From positions 25,966,349 through 26,030,348 of the forward strand of contig CM038702.1 in assembly GCA_021613375.1 (NCBI GenBank): DNA of 64,000 bases, written 5' to 3'. The stretch is from Megaleporinus macrocephalus (taxonomy: Eukaryota; Chordata; Actinopteri; Characiformes; Anostomidae). Position 1 is the first letter of the stretch, and each line of letters begins with the position of its first letter. Made by a program: the position numbers and the translations under genes. Of the stretch, positions 24,569 through 37,151 are shown one piece after another. The notes below the pieces were generated by a model that made no database searches, was not told the DNA's origin, and saw nothing but the letters and a program-made list of their open reading frames with translations.

Positions 24569-25945
24569 TGGTTATTAATGATTAGTGTTATTTTATTGAA
24601 ATTTTATATAGCTCATTAACAGTAATTTTGCAGTTATCGTTATAAACCATTGTGTCTCATCATTGTGTAGTTGGCGACATGCCAATAAAAGCAATTTTGG
24701 TTCTAATACTTTTCTCTCTGTAGAAAAATTGAAGGCATCCCTCAAAATTACCACTGCAGCACCCTACTGTGGTAAATAAAAGTTTGGATTGGCCAATACA
24801 TACACATATACATACATATATTACCCAAACTTCTTGCCACATTTTCTTTTTAATCAGGGAGCTGTTAAATTATAAGTATTAAGTTAGTTTGCAGAAATTA
24901 CGTGGCCATTGTCGCCAACTCGGCTCCGTCTACTGTTTGCCTGTGAAGAAATATGAAAGAAATTATTAAGGACATACATGCACTGACAAAACAGATTACT
25001 GAGCTAAAATCTTGGGTTTTATCAGATTTCTTGAAATTTGATGACAGCTTTAATCTAAATCGGAAAATGTGGATCTTGTTTTGGTGTGGCACATTAAAAC
25101 TGAAATCACAAGACTGACCAACCTCACCAATATACCTCATACCAACCATCAAGCTTTGTCAGATGAGGTGGTGAAGTTAAACAGTAAACTACAGTATAAG
25201 TCAGTGGTGCTGTTATATAATAGTCTGAAAGTATATTAGTACACTTATTTTTATGTGAAGTAATTTCAGTACATCTAAGCGCCAGCTTGCTTGCAGAATT
25301 GATGTAGCAATGTTTCTACTAATTAAAGATCTTCGAATTTAACAGATCTAGAGACATCCATGGGAAAAGTGTAAATATACTGACTTTGAAGCATTTTTGT
25401 TCAAAGCATGGTACATGCCATTGATTTTCCAGGAAATAGTGTATTTTTCTTGTTGAGAGAAAAACAGCTTAGATCTGTCAGCTCCCAGCAAATACACAAA
25501 CCGTTTAGACGTTTATGGTCTAGTATACAGGAGCGATTAATAAATTATAATTCTCTGTACTGCTTTAAAATCTTTGGTGTAACTATAGCCACATGTTTTT
25601 TTGTTCTGTGAATGATGCGTATTATCTGTCGTTTCACAGCAGAAAGGCGTGCAGTGTATGGAGCTGGGTTTCCCCTGATGCGTATCTGCATCGATTTTCC
25701 TCTGAAACACTCCTCTCACACTGCTTGAGCTCTGCTGAATCATTCATGAAGAGTCAAGGCGAGGGCTGGATATTTGCACTCCTCCTTTAGATAGAAAGAG
25801 AATATGTTAGCAGAACAAGCAGGCCCCGATTGGCAGCTGGATGGCCTGCTTTACCGTACTGCTGTTCTGTCGCACTGGATAAAGTCTTATAAAATCTGAA
25901 TGCAGCTGTGACTTAAAGCCTTGTTTGGACTGGTTCTGTAATATA

Positions 25946-26294
25946 CTTTACCATTCAAAAGTTTGGAATCACTGTTTTCAATGCTGATAAACCAATTTGG
26001 TCGCAGATAAATGTACGTGTTGTTTCTTTCCCAAATGAGTCTTTGCCAATTCCACCTAGCTATGTCTGTAAGGCAGCCCTCACTGGTCCAAACCCCACAC
26101 TTTGTCTCGAGCCCAACTATAGCGATCTCATGCAGATAATCTCTCGCACCACCCCATCCACCTCTGCGCTAGTTAGTGAACACAGCAATCTCCTCAAGAT
26201 TAGTTTCTAAAATTTCAAGCTATACTAAATTAGAATGCATTATTAAATAAAAAAGAAAAACACAAGTGATTCCACAATTTTAAGTGGCAGTGTA
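25946..26294. mobile_element. Tc1/mariner-like MITE, about 350 bp
   Basis: The left end reads TACCATTCAAAAGTTTGGAA then TCACT. The right end, inverted, reads TACACTGCCACTTAAAATTG then TGGAATCACT. The 'TTCAAAAGTTTGG' terminus is characteristic of fish Tc1-like elements. The interior has no transposase. TA dinucleotides flank both ends, as expected for this superfamily. Confidence 0.65.
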
Positions 26295-29035
26295 CCATCA
26301 TAGGATAATTTTAACACAGTCACTGGATCTCCAGTCATGGATCAATCATCTGCCCTGTTGGACTGGATCTGTGGTTTTATAATGGATTTGTTTACTGGGT
26401 TATTGACATTATCCAGACTGTCATCCTGCTGTTGTGCTGGAGCAGAGGTGGCCTGTGGTTGAGACCCAGCTGTGAGAAAACTACTGTAAAGACATTTTTA
26501 TATGTGAGTGTTTCTGAATGTAATGATCAGTACTATTATGAAACATAAAAGCTGCTTGGAGTCACAATTAAGGATTTCTGTTCTTTAATGAGGTTTCAAC
26601 AGAACTTCATTTGATAAACACTGAATTCATAGCTGGAGGAATCGGCAGCCACTAGACTCTGCGTCATTCTGCAGTCGCTTTTGTGCCTAAATAAAACTCC
26701 AGGTCTAAGAAGGTTCTGCCTATGGGGAAAATGAATGGAATTAGTTTAGATCTCACAGTGTGGTAAACAGTTCTATGTACATTTTTTCTCTGAAGGTCAC
26801 TGGATCCTCTAAATTACAAGCTTGTTTTGCACAAATATGAATAATGTTACACAGATGTGCGCCTACACTACTTTTTGTTCTAAAGAAGGGCACAACCTCT
26901 TTGCAAGTCTTTTTTAGGAAGAACAGTGCATGTAAAACAGAAACCTGCAGCTTTTTAGTATTTCTTTTTGGCTATACTTACACTATGTGATTCATACTGT
27001 GCCCAAGCACATTTGACCCCCAAAGTCTGGTTTAATGCATATTGTGCCCAGCCAGAGCATGCTGAACTGCACCTCTTCAAATGGCCCAGGCACAATTCAG
27101 TTGGACTTGGGAACAGTACTTATCTAGTGTGATCACTAATCAAGTCTGAGCACAGAACTAAAGCTGCATCTGTTCCAATAAACAAACACAGCAGCAAACA
27201 AATCACTCTGGTCAGTGGTACCAGAATGTAACTGCTGCACCATTTCAGTTGGAATGGGAAAATTCACACAAGAAGTTGGTGAAAAGGAAGCCAACTTCAG
27301 TCTGACGTGTGATCAGAGTTTCAGAGATTTGGATAATTCAAACGTGTTTATGGAAACAAAGCAGTGAATGTTCTGAGCTTTGGCAGATTAAAGGCTGCAG
27401 CTGTGTGTAATGCAAAACTCCGCAAGCGAGCATGTTTATAGTTACCTCTTTGTTGTTGCAGTATTCTCAGTGAAATTATATGATACAGCTCTCATATAAG
27501 CCCCAGAGGGATTGCAGAATTTTATTCCTGCCTACCCTTGTGCCACCTGCAGTTCTTCAAGTACAAACCTAGGTTATGGCTATAACGACCCTCTGAGCGA
27601 TGACTTAAGCAGTTCGCGTCCAGATCATTAAGCACAATATGAGCAAAGGCCAGCGGGGGAGAGGGGGGCAATCATGCTCAGACACAGTACAAGGCATCTG
27701 GGCATAATGGGACACCCTTTGTGTGTAAATGTATTGATAAAAAATATTTTAAGAACCTTTCATAAATGGGACACATCTATCTGATTCTCCTTTTAGTAGT
27801 GTTGTAGTACTCGAGTCTGGTCTTTACATCATTTGGACATTTAGTCTCAGGGTGGAGTGCCTCCATCTGAGCCCTTTCTCTACATCATGGGTCTTGTGGA
27901 ATGTGTGAAAGGAGCAGAATTCTTAAATGGATCCCCTCTTGAAGAATGGCATCTGGCTAGTTGGCCTTGGATTATTTGGATTTGAGACCCTTGTACTTCA
28001 TGTTTAAATACAATGTGTTCACTAACTCCAAAATAATACCTATCTGTACACACGAAAAGAGCCAAATGGAAGAATGGAAGACGATAAAGCTTTGGATTTA
28101 ATAATGGTCTTAATAGTACAGATAAAGTAATTAGCATAGGAAGCTTTTCCCAAGTTCTTGGTTTAACTTGTAGACAAAAAATAGTTAATATTGTTAACCA
28201 CTCAGCACTGATGGCTTCAAACAACTGAAAATAGCCAAAAGAGTTTTATAGGGCTTTTATGTGGACTCTGACCAGCCAAAGCTTATCACTAAAACCATTG
28301 TACTTTGGGCTTGGTCCGTTTTCTTTCCTTTTTTGCTCAGGAAGTTATGTCAGCTTATGTCAGTAAACTTTCTAGTGTATGAATGTATATATACACACAA
28401 AAAATGACACCTACACCTAATAGTGTGATCTACAGTTTCTTGAGAGAATGCATTAGTTGGTGGAGTCATGAAAGATCAATTATACAGTGATTTCTCCTTT
28501 TCTTCTATGTTTAGAGACTGAAAAACAGTAGTTGTGTAAATGTAAATGTGTTTCTGTTCCAAAGTGATACTGGCACAGCCATCACAAATTTTAAATGTGT
28601 GTTTTTCACACCTTGAGAACTGAGAACTACATTTCTGATGCTTCATTCATTTGATATTTTGTTTCTTCATTTATTTAATGAATGTACCAGAGTTTATTTA
28701 GTTTATTTAAAACATTCACCTTAGATCCATTAGGTACCAGACTTGAAGACATCTCATATTCCTCAAAAGCTCTAGTGGTGACATCTGATAAAAACCTTAT
28801 TGAGAGCATAGCCCCACTTTTGGAATGTGTAATTGTTTGAAATACATATTTGTCTTTAATAATACCCCCAAATACATTTATATGTATATTTTTATATATT
28901 TTTTTATATTTTTTAAAGCATTAATCTTCCTTTCATACCAAATTAAAGAAGCAGCCAAACACCAGGGTATTGTGCTTTACTTGTGCATGTTTGTCGAGAA
29001 TATCTAGAATGTTCTCTTTCATTTATATGGATAAC
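26295..29035. other. Spacer; no supported gene
   Basis: A short frame at 26337-26462 (41 codons after ATG) follows TCTCCAG. A different frame over the same bases is hydrophobic and ends near a donor-like GTGAGA, but no family is recognised. 27225-27310 carries a relative of the 5.5-kb inverted repeat arm. The 114-residue frame at 27880-28224 (-) shows no domain. Confidence 0.5.
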
Positions 29036-32000
29036 ATTTAGTTCTTCTATAATATTAATGGTTTTTTTTACCAAACATTGTCATGGTAAGAATGATGGCT
29101 TTTGGTGATGAATGCTGGTGTTTATTAAAGAATGATTGTATTTGGTTATTAATAAATAGTGTTTGCTGGAAAATTATGATGTTTGTTAAAGAACTGTGGT
29201 GTTTAGAAAATAATAATACCATTTAATAATACTATTAATATTAATTGGGAATGATGGTATTTAGTAGAGAATGACGAAGGTTGGAAATGCTTTTTTGGAG
29301 AATTATGATATTTGGTGGGCTTTGCAGGTGAGAATAATAGGATTTGATGAAGAGCGATGACAGTTAATGTAGAATGGTGGCATTTAAATGAGGTGTAAAT
29401 TGAGGTGTTTTGTATTTTGTGAGGTGTTTGGGAGTCTCCATTGTGCCTCCATTCATGCTGGTTCATTTGGCTTGTTATTATAAAGACATTAATCAGCATT
29501 TGACTTGCTGCATGTGAGGCAGCCTTAGCTGTTCACTTGTCCCATCTCTCTCTCATGCTAGTATTTTTCATCTGAATGGCCTCCCCGGTGGGCCTACATG
29601 ATCAGTGGTGTTTTTCTTAGCCTGCCACGATGCTGTTTTAAAGCAGCAGATAGAAAGATGTATAGCCGAAGCTCCAGAACCAGAGCTAATGCTCTGACTG
29701 CCTGTAGTATTCAGCACATTAAAAGGGTGCAGGATGCAACTGTTTGGTCAGATTAAATATTTCTGCAGTGGTTGCAGAGATGCCTGAGAGAGACAAGTTC
29801 ATTTTAAACATTAGCTAACGTTTATATTAACTTTAGTCAGAAAGTACTCTGAAACGTAAAGTTACATTACTCTCTGGCCACGCCCCAAACTGCAGACTGC
29901 TACTCCACTACATACGTAAAAAATAAAATATAATAAATAAAATAAATAAATTCATGAATAAATGAAAGGACACCATCATTAGTAGTGGTTTCAGTAGTGC
30001 AGTATGTAATGTTCCAGAGGGTGCTGTTTAGGACACAGCCTGACTTTCTAATAATATATTTTTTTGGTCATATATGTATATAATCCAGACATTGCATGCA
30101 TAATTGAAAAAAAAATTCTGATGAAAGTACTATTTAATGTGGAGTATCTTGTTTAGTTTGTAAAGTAATCTTTAACTGGATTTATCTAATAATAAACAGA
30201 AGTACAGATAATGCTGTATTTTGTTTATTTATTTGCAATTTACTGTAATTCCACAAATGTCGTTCTACGTCACTCTACATACAGTGATTTATTACCTTAC
30301 CTACAGTGGAATCAGCTTATAGGTAATATTTTAGGAGATAGGTTGGGCTTTAATTCATATTCATATACCCCCCCATGACAAACTCGCTCTTATGCCCTTA
30401 ATTGCAATTGACAATATAGATTAACAATAGATCTGGAAAGAAACATTTGTATTATGGTGAAGTAAGAATTATGGTGTTTTTATTGGGAAAGGGTGGTGAT
30501 TGAAGGAGAATGTTGGTGTTTTATTAAGTATGATTTTTAATTTTAGAATGGTGGTGTTTGGTGGAGAGTGGCCATCTTTTGTGTATTATGATGGTGTTTG
30601 GTAGAGTGTGATTGTGCTTGGTGTAGAATATTCGTATATTGTTGAGGAATTGCAGGGTTTGTTAGAGAGGGATCATGCTTGGTGGAGAATTATGGTGTTT
30701 GGTGGAGAACTGTGTTGCTTCATGTAGGATGATGGTGTTTGATAGAGAATAAACATGTTCGATGGAGAATGATGGTGTTTAATAGAGAATAAACATGTTC
30801 GATGGAGAATGATGGTGTTTAATAGAGAATAAACATGTTTGGTGGAGAATGATGGTGTTTGATAGAGAATAAACATGTTCGATGGAGAATGATGGTGTTT
30901 AATAGAGAATAAACATGTTCGATGGAGAATGATGGTGTTTAATAGAGAATAAACATGTTTGGTGGAGAATGATGGTGTTTGATAGAGAATAAACATGTTT
31001 GGTGGAGAATGATGGTGTTTAATAGAGAATAAACATGTTTGGTGGAGAATTATGGTGTTTAATAGAGAATAAACATGTTTGGTGGAGAATGATGGTGTTT
31101 AATAGAGAATAAACATGTTTGGTGGAGAATGATGGTGTTTGATAGAGAATAAACATGTTTGGTGGAGAATGATGGTGTTTAATAGAGAATAAACATGTTT
31201 GGTGGAGAATGATGGTGTTTAATAGAGAATAAACATGTTTGGTGGAGAATGATGGTGTTTAATAGAGAATAAACATGTTTGGTGGAGAATGATGGTGTTT
31301 GGTAGAGAGTGATCATGTTTGGTGGAGAATGATGGTGTTTGGTAGAGAATAAACATGTTTGGTGGAGAATGATGGTGTTTGGTAGAGAATAAACATGTTT
31401 GGTGGAGAATGATGGTGTTTGGTAGAGAATAAACATGTTTGGTGGAGAATGATGGTGTTTGATAGAGAATAAACATGTTTGGTGGAGAATGATGGTGTTT
31501 GGTAGAGAGTGATCATGTTTGGTGGAGAATGATGGTGTTTGATAGAAAGTGATCATGTTTGGTGGAGAATGATGGTGTTTGGTAGAGAGTGATCATGTTT
31601 GGTGGAGAATGATGGTGTTTGGTAGAAACTGATCATGTTCGATGGAGAATGATGGTGTTTGGTAGAGAATAAACATGTTTGGTGGAGAATGATGGTGTTT
31701 GGTAGAGAGTGATCATGATTGGTGGAGAATGATGGTATTTGGTAGAAACTGATCATGTTCGATGGAGAATGATGGTGTTTGGTAGAGAGTGATCATGTTT
31801 GGTGGAGAATGATGGTGTTTGGTAGAGAGTGATCGTGTTTGGTGGAGAATGATGGTGTTTGGTTGAGAGTAATTGTGTTTGGTGGGGAATGTGGTTATTT
31901 GTTGAGGAATGATTTTGTTTGGTAGGGGATGATTGTGTTTCTTATATAACGATGTGGGAGAATGATATTTGGTGGATAGTGATGATGTTTAGTAGAGGTG

Positions 32001-32110
32001 GTGTATTTTATCAGAGAATGATGTTTGGTGATGAATGCTGGTGTTGGGTGGATAATAGTGGTGTTTTGTGCAGAATGATTGTGTTTGGCAGAGAATGACA
32101 ATGGTGAATG
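29036..32110. repeat. Large minisatellite of alternating 20-bp units (40-bp period)
   Basis: The core at about 30670-31880 is an almost perfect alternation of GGTGGAGAATGATGGTGTTT and units such as GATAGAGAATAAACATGTTT, held in 20-base register for over 1.2 kb. A third type (GGTAGAGAGTGATCATGTTT) replaces the second in the right part. Clearly related but decayed units flank it at 29036-29500, 30440-30670 and 31880-32110, with unrelated DNA at 29500-30440. A 40-bp period is not divisible by three and the units have no stop on the - strand, so all three - frames read the same 40-residue cycle; these frames are not evidence of a protein. Confidence 0.97.
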
Positions 32111-32933
32111 TGCAATGGGCTTTATAGAAGACTGCAGACTGATGATGTACTATATACAGATTATTTTTAGCCCACACGAGAGTATTACCACGTTGTCACT
32201 AATATTTGCAAACAGTTGACATCTCTGTTAACTCATGCTATTTCTGTCTGAATGCACAAGTTCCTTGATTCACAGCATAGGCAGGAATTCTGTCCTGTCC
32301 CACATGCTTCAGGGGCTGTGCTAATTAACATAGTTTATCATTAATTCCTAACTTCTACAATCTTATAGTCTAGTCTGCCTGGCAGTTATATTTAGAGCAA
32401 TTGAGTGAGCTAAATTTAGCTGCCTCAGAAAATGTGATTGTGTTTGACTGGTGGGGCACAGAGCATTTAAAAGATTCAGAGATTTGAGGAAAACCTTTGT
32501 TATATAACTGACTGATATTCCAGTTGTGCTTTTTCTTAGCTTTCCATTTTTCTATCTCACTAATCCATCCACTGAGCATCACTTTAGTTTTTTGTTTCTT
32601 AGCCACAGCTAGCTGTTTAAAATACCCAGAGATGCTTCAAGATATCAGAAACAAGATTTTCTGAAAACTAAAAAAAGTGGTGGCACAAATTTTTACATCA
32701 TGAGCTGAAAAAAAGTAATCCATGTGCATACCAAAAGATTTAAATGATAACTCCCAGAGCAAAAAGTAATCCCAACCACAGAAGTATTTAGTAACATGAC
32801 ATAGCTCAAAAAATAAAAGTTTATGCTGGCCTTTATCAGTACATACATTTTTTTTGTAAACAGTAGTTTATTCAGATTGTATATTGATTGCTATATTGAT
32901 TGTAAATTGATCAATTGAATAACAGCATAGGGG

Positions 32934-33241
32934 CTAAAGAAATAAGTACACCCCACAAAAAGTTTAGACTTTTTGGAGATTGAGATATCAAGTATTTATT
33001 GAAAACAATGTGGATTGAACACCACTGTATCCCCCCAGAGGAGCTAGAGGAGGTGGCTGGGGAGAGGGAAGTCTGGGTTTCTCTGCTTAGACTGTAACCC
33101 TGGGACCCGGATCCCCGGAAAATCGTTGGATAATGGATAGATAGAAGGATGGATTGATAAACATAAACAAGTAAAACTCACATTATAATTGAAATTGATC
33201 AAAATGCATTTCTTTCTGTGGAAAAAGTGAGTACAGCCCTA
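32934..33241. mobile_element. Tc1-like MITE carrying a LINE 3' tail
   Basis: The left end is TAGGGGCTAAAGAAATAAGT then ACACCCC. The right end, inverted, is TGTAGGGCTGTACTCACTTT. These resemble the 'GGTGTACTCACTTTT' termini of fish Tc1-like MITEs. Inside it, 33036-33160 carries CCCAGAGGAGCTAGAGGAGG, CTGGGACCCGGATCCCCGGA and a GGATAATGGATAGATAG tail. That resembles the 3' end of RTE/I-type fish LINEs that finish in ATGGATGG repeats. The LINE tail is therefore nested in the MITE. Confidence 0.5.
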
Positions 33242-33930
33242 CATACACTGATCAGTAATACCATTAAAATTCTCCTTGTAACTACACTCATTGTTCATTT
33301 TATCAACTCCACTTACCATATAGGAGCACTTTGTAGTTCTACACTTACAGACTGGAGTACATCTGTTTCTCTGTGTACTTTGTTACCCCCCCACCCCCTT
33401 TTACTTTGTTCTCTAAATGTCAGGACCCCCACAGGACCACTATAGAGCAGGTATTATTTTGATGTTGGATGATTCTCAGTCCAGCAGTGACACTGACATG
33501 GTGGTGGTGTGTTAGTGTGTGTGTTGTGCTGGTGAGAGTGGATCAGACACAGCAGTGCTGCTGGAGTTTTAAACACCTCAGTGTCACTGCTGGACTGAGA
33601 ATTGGCCACCAACCAAAACTATCCAGCCAACAGTGTCCTGTGGGCAGCATCCTGTGGCCACTGATGAATTACTCCAGGATACTGCAACACTTGAGCTATT
33701 GTCACCGATATTATATTTACAAGGTGGATCATCAAGGTAGGCATGTCTAATAGAGTGGACAGCAAATAGTGTTTACAGTACACTACCACACCACCATCAC
33801 GTCAATGTCAGTGCAGTGCTGAGAATGACTCACCATATTACCTGCTCTGTGGTGGTCCTGTGGTGGTCCTGACCACTGAAGAACAGTATGAAAGGGGGTA
33901 ACCAAAGTACACAGAGAAATATATTAACAA
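33240..33930. mobile_element. Fold-back DNA element, copy 2
   Basis: It starts CACTGATCAGTAATACCATT. The left arm has CAGGACCCCCACAGGACCAC, TATAGAGCAGGTATTATTTT and GATTCTCAGTCCAGCAGTG. The right arm has the complementary order CAGTGCTGAGAATGACTCAC, ATTACCTGCTCTGTGGTGG and TCCTGTGGTGGTCCTGACCA. The right terminus is replaced at about 33930 by a hAT MITE. The 93-residue frame at 33469-33750 is inside the repeat. Confidence 0.7.
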
Positions 33931-34185
33931 ATGCAAGCATTAAATTGTAAAACATCAGTTAATGGAACACTAAAGGTGGAGTGATCCAGGAAGTGGGCAG
34001 AGATGGAAAACGTCCTGAAACGCACAGACACAACAGTGCTTTAAGTGTCCAACATAGTAGCACTCTGTGCAGTAAGAAAGACCTAGTTTAATGACCACAA
34101 TAAGAAGCTGCAAACATAAAATCTCACAGATGATACTAGAGGAATGTTTTTTCCTAGAACTTGGTGTCTTACAAATAAACCAAAT
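33930..34185 (-). mobile_element. hAT MITE related to the 44.9-kb element, degraded copy
   Basis: Read on the + strand it shows TGTAAAACATCAGTTAATGG, AACACTAAAGGTG, a GATCCAG block and AACATAGTAGCACTCT. These are the reverse complement of the 44886-45231 element (compare CATTACCTGATGTTTTACAA near 45201). Its left terminus, CAAGCATTAAATTGT, is a mutated CAGTGCTTAATTTGT. Similarity fades beyond about 34185. Confidence 0.6.
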
Positions 34186-36579
34186 ACAAAAACTTTTCAT
34201 GTTGCACAAGAACAACAATGCATTTACGAAGAAGCAACTCAAAGCAGTTCGGTGTCCTTTAGCAATTCAACATCGCAAACATGGCACAGGGTTGAATTGT
34301 ATGAGCGGTGGGCCAACAGGTTTCAGAAACAGGAGAGATGATAACGTGAAAGTGTGCATTTTGCTGATGTTATATGGGTTTTGGTTCGAGCATGTTCGAA
34401 AACCTTTTTCCTGAGTCTCTTTGCTGTTTTTTGAAATCTGAGGCAGTTGACGTTATTGTGTAGACACCCATTCTTTTATTTAGTTTCATGCCTGCCGTTT
34501 TTTCTGGTTCAAAAGACCCTACCTTCCTGCATGTTGTGCAGCCCAGGTTTGAACCCACCATGACAAGCCAGGAGAGTAGGTTTGCTTCATCTTGAACTGA
34601 GCCACAATCCAAATTTCTGTGAAATCTGTGAAGGTTTCTTCTGCTTCCATAGGCACATTGCTAGTATCTCTGCTGGAACAACCCTCTCCGAATTCCTTCT
34701 CTTCGTCTTGCTCTCTTGACTCCAACATGCAAGCTACCGCCACTAGCTGTTTTTGGCACTGGTGCCAATCTAGCAGTGTTAGCGTATCTGCTAGTGCTGG
34801 GTTTACCACTGCCATTCCAGTCTCCCTTGTTTTTTAGGATCTTGTTCTTTCACATCACTCTTCCTTACTTCTTCAAGAAAAGACTACAACTTCATTTCCA
34901 AACCTCACCATTGACTAGCTCTTATGTATAAACACGCAAACGTGACTATATTTTAATTACGAGAACTGCAATTACCATCTACAAAATGAGACGTTTGTTT
35001 TTTGAAAAAGATGTAACATACTAATAACTAACCTTACTTATTTTATTTTAATTTATTTTATAAATTAATCCATGTGTTTACATTAATACGTTCTGGAATG
35101 CAGGTGCTTGAAATCAGAGCCATATAGAGAGAGAGTCACGTCATCTCCATTCACTCAAATGGAATGTTTGTTTTTTTCAGCAATAGCAGATCGTGGAACC
35201 TCTCATTAGTTCCTGGAAGTTAGCAGCAAACAGCAACAGTGCAGTAGAGTTGCAGCAGCATAGACCGTCTGTGATGCACTTTTTAAGGATAAGATGTTTA
35301 AATATTCAGAATGTATATTATCAGCACATCTGAATCTAATTACCATGTGTATTAAAATATGTTAGTGGATTATCCCAGTCTAAATTTGGTAGATTTAGGG
35401 GATGTGAATACATAACGGATTAGCACACTGAGTAAAGTTAGCCCCGCATAGCCTTCACCACATTAACTGTAAATTCCCTTCTCCTAATGAAAAAGATTTG
35501 TAAATGTGTTTTTTTTTTTGGAAGGGGGATTTCAGTGTAGTATGAGCTATCGTTTCATAATAGTAATGAAAACAGTTCACCAAAGTCGCAGGACACTGTT
35601 TTATTTCAGAAACAAAAGAGAAAATGACATATCTGAATACCTGAATATTTATCTGAATAAAATAACTGGGGAAACGAACCCTTTCTACTGTATTTTTTCT
35701 ATATCTCTCCTCCAGCATCACATGGAGATTTAACTGAGCTTGAAACCCCCCCTGAAATGAGACAGCACCCTGACCCTGCATCTCAGCTCCCTGTTCCTTA
35801 TTTTTAATAAACCAAACAATATGTTACCCAATTGTGTTGTTTTTTTGGTGAAAAGGTGCAAATCTAGTGTTTAAATTTGATTACAGCACATATTTCTTTG
35901 GTTACTGTAACCTTTCATGACTAAGATTACTCCTGCTGACTCGAGCCAACCATTTTGCTCTCTTCTCCCTCTCAGTGGGAAAACCATACATCCTTACTTC
36001 TTTTTTGGAGCGACTGGAACATCCCCCTGCAGCACAGCAAACCATGTAAGAAAGGGCACAGACAAACTGTTTTTCATGACGTTTATGTTTGAGTTTATTA
36101 GATATGAATTTAGTCACTGCAGTAAATCAGTGCACTGTAGAAAGACAAGATGCATAAAAATGTGTGGACAAACATATAAACGTGCTTTAATGTGCCTTTT
36201 TAATGTCAGATTTCTGCACATGCAGGGTTAAGTCAGGTTTATTAGGCTGTGTCTTCTGTCCTATCTGTAGGTCATAAAGTTTACATTAGTCATTAAGTTT
36301 ACACAGGCCCTCGGTTACCATGGGATTATTACATATTGCATTTATTACATATATGTTAGAATCCAAAGCAATAAGCAACAGCTGTATATCCAACAAGGCA
36401 TGGAAGGCTAGTTTGCCACATTTATCCTCAAAGTACCAAATTTTACTTAAAAAACCTACATGTAAGTACATACATATATTAAATATGAATATTACAAGTC
36501 AATGTATTTTTGTATATGTATAATGTTTATGTGTTCAAATTGCACTTGAGTCTTACTATTTGTTGAGCTACACTTATGA
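34186..36579. other. Spacer with unassigned frames and a THAP exon
   Basis: Apart from the THAP segment (35902-36117, -), long frames at 34091-34414 (+), 34519-34815 (-) and 35455-35781 (-) show no domain I recognise and are not linked by obvious splice sites. Confidence 0.4.
35974..36045 (-). pseudogene. THAP zinc-finger fragment (first exon of a THAP gene or transposon)
   Basis: A - strand frame starts MVCCAAGGCSSRSKK and continues EVRMYGFPTEREKRAKWLAR, then VSRSNLSHERLQ. The Met is at about 36045 and the frame runs on to about 35902. This is the first half of a THAP domain: C-x(4)-C near the N-terminus, the F-P pair, and W in the KW(L/V) motif. The second half (the C and H ligands of the C2CH finger) is not seen nearby. 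A donor-like AAAG|GTTACA follows SHER. The window shows either one exon of a spliced THAP gene or a relic of a THAP-carrying transposase (P, Kolobok or ISL2EU-like). I cannot decide which. Confidence 0.6.
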
Positions 36580-37151
36580 ATCATTACACTGTCCGGAACA
36601 TCTACAAATGGAAAAGACTTAAAACCTCTGCCAACATCTCCAGACCTGGCCACCTGTAGACTGCGAGATGCTAGAAGAAGTCCCTCAAAACCTAAAATTC
36701 CATTACAGGATTTGCATTTAACTCTGATCACTGTTGACATGAATGTGCATCAATTTACTATTAAAACAAAGAAAGAAAAAAAGCAGTGAATACCACCAGA
36801 TAATGATCCCAACCATACAAGCAAATCCAGCAAACAAAAGGATTCACAAAGAAAAAATTGATTGTGGAATGGCTTGTAGATGTAAGACACCCCTCAAACT
36901 GCATAGTTAAAATTATTGTAAATAAAAGTATATGCAAACATTTCTGCCAGAAACTGATGAAAGTTGTTTTTGTCAGATGGGTCAGTAGCAATTTTCTTTT
37001 TTTTTTTTAATACATGATGGCAAAGTCAAATTTTCATTATTGTTGGTTCTGTTATATAACATTTGTCTATGCATAGTGTTTTACAGAAAATTAAATATTG
37101 ATATGTTCACATATGTTGAAAGAGAGAATTTTATGGGGTGTACACACTGCT
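36580..37151 (+). mobile_element. Decayed Tc1-like transposon with deleted transposase
   Basis: 36590-36660 reads TVRNIYKWKRLKTSANISR then PGHL, the helix-turn-helix end and GRPR-like hook of Tc1 transposases. 36800-36880 reads QDNDPNHTSKSSKQK, around the second catalytic Asp of the DDE domain. The middle of the gene is missing, and stops follow. The 3' end ATGGGGTGTACACACT (about 37134-37149) is the typical Tc1 terminal word and is interrupted by the LTR at 37152. Confidence 0.75.

Larger units (their letters stand above)
19336..25945. other. Spacer with scattered repeats, no supported gene
   Basis: It holds two copies of the GTAGCTCCAG..AAGAAGCAAA repeat (about 19745-19850, 23620-23745), one copy of the AGAAATCAAC repeat (20745-20940) and microsatellites at 21709-21820 and 24531-24568. 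An unclassified block at about 23000-23490 contains a microexon-like stretch (see findings). The frames at 22848-23153 (-) and 24898-25152 (-) match nothing I recognise. Confidence 0.5.

Noticed and set aside
26337..26462. 41-codon ATG frame after TCTCCAG, and a hydrophobic alternative frame
   Set aside because: No recognised family and no firm exon borders; such frames are expected by chance in this much DNA.
30673..31756. Several 67-125 residue - strand frames (MFILYQTPSFS type)
   Set aside because: Direct translation of the 20/40-bp minisatellite; all three frames give the same shifted cycle.
29036..32110. Possible CRISPR-like array, because of regular spacing
   Set aside because: The context is vertebrate, and the spacer half-units are themselves repeated rather than unique.
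34545..34565. GGTTTGAACCC, resembling a tRNA T-arm
   Set aside because: No matching A-box, acceptor stem or cloverleaf around it on either strand.
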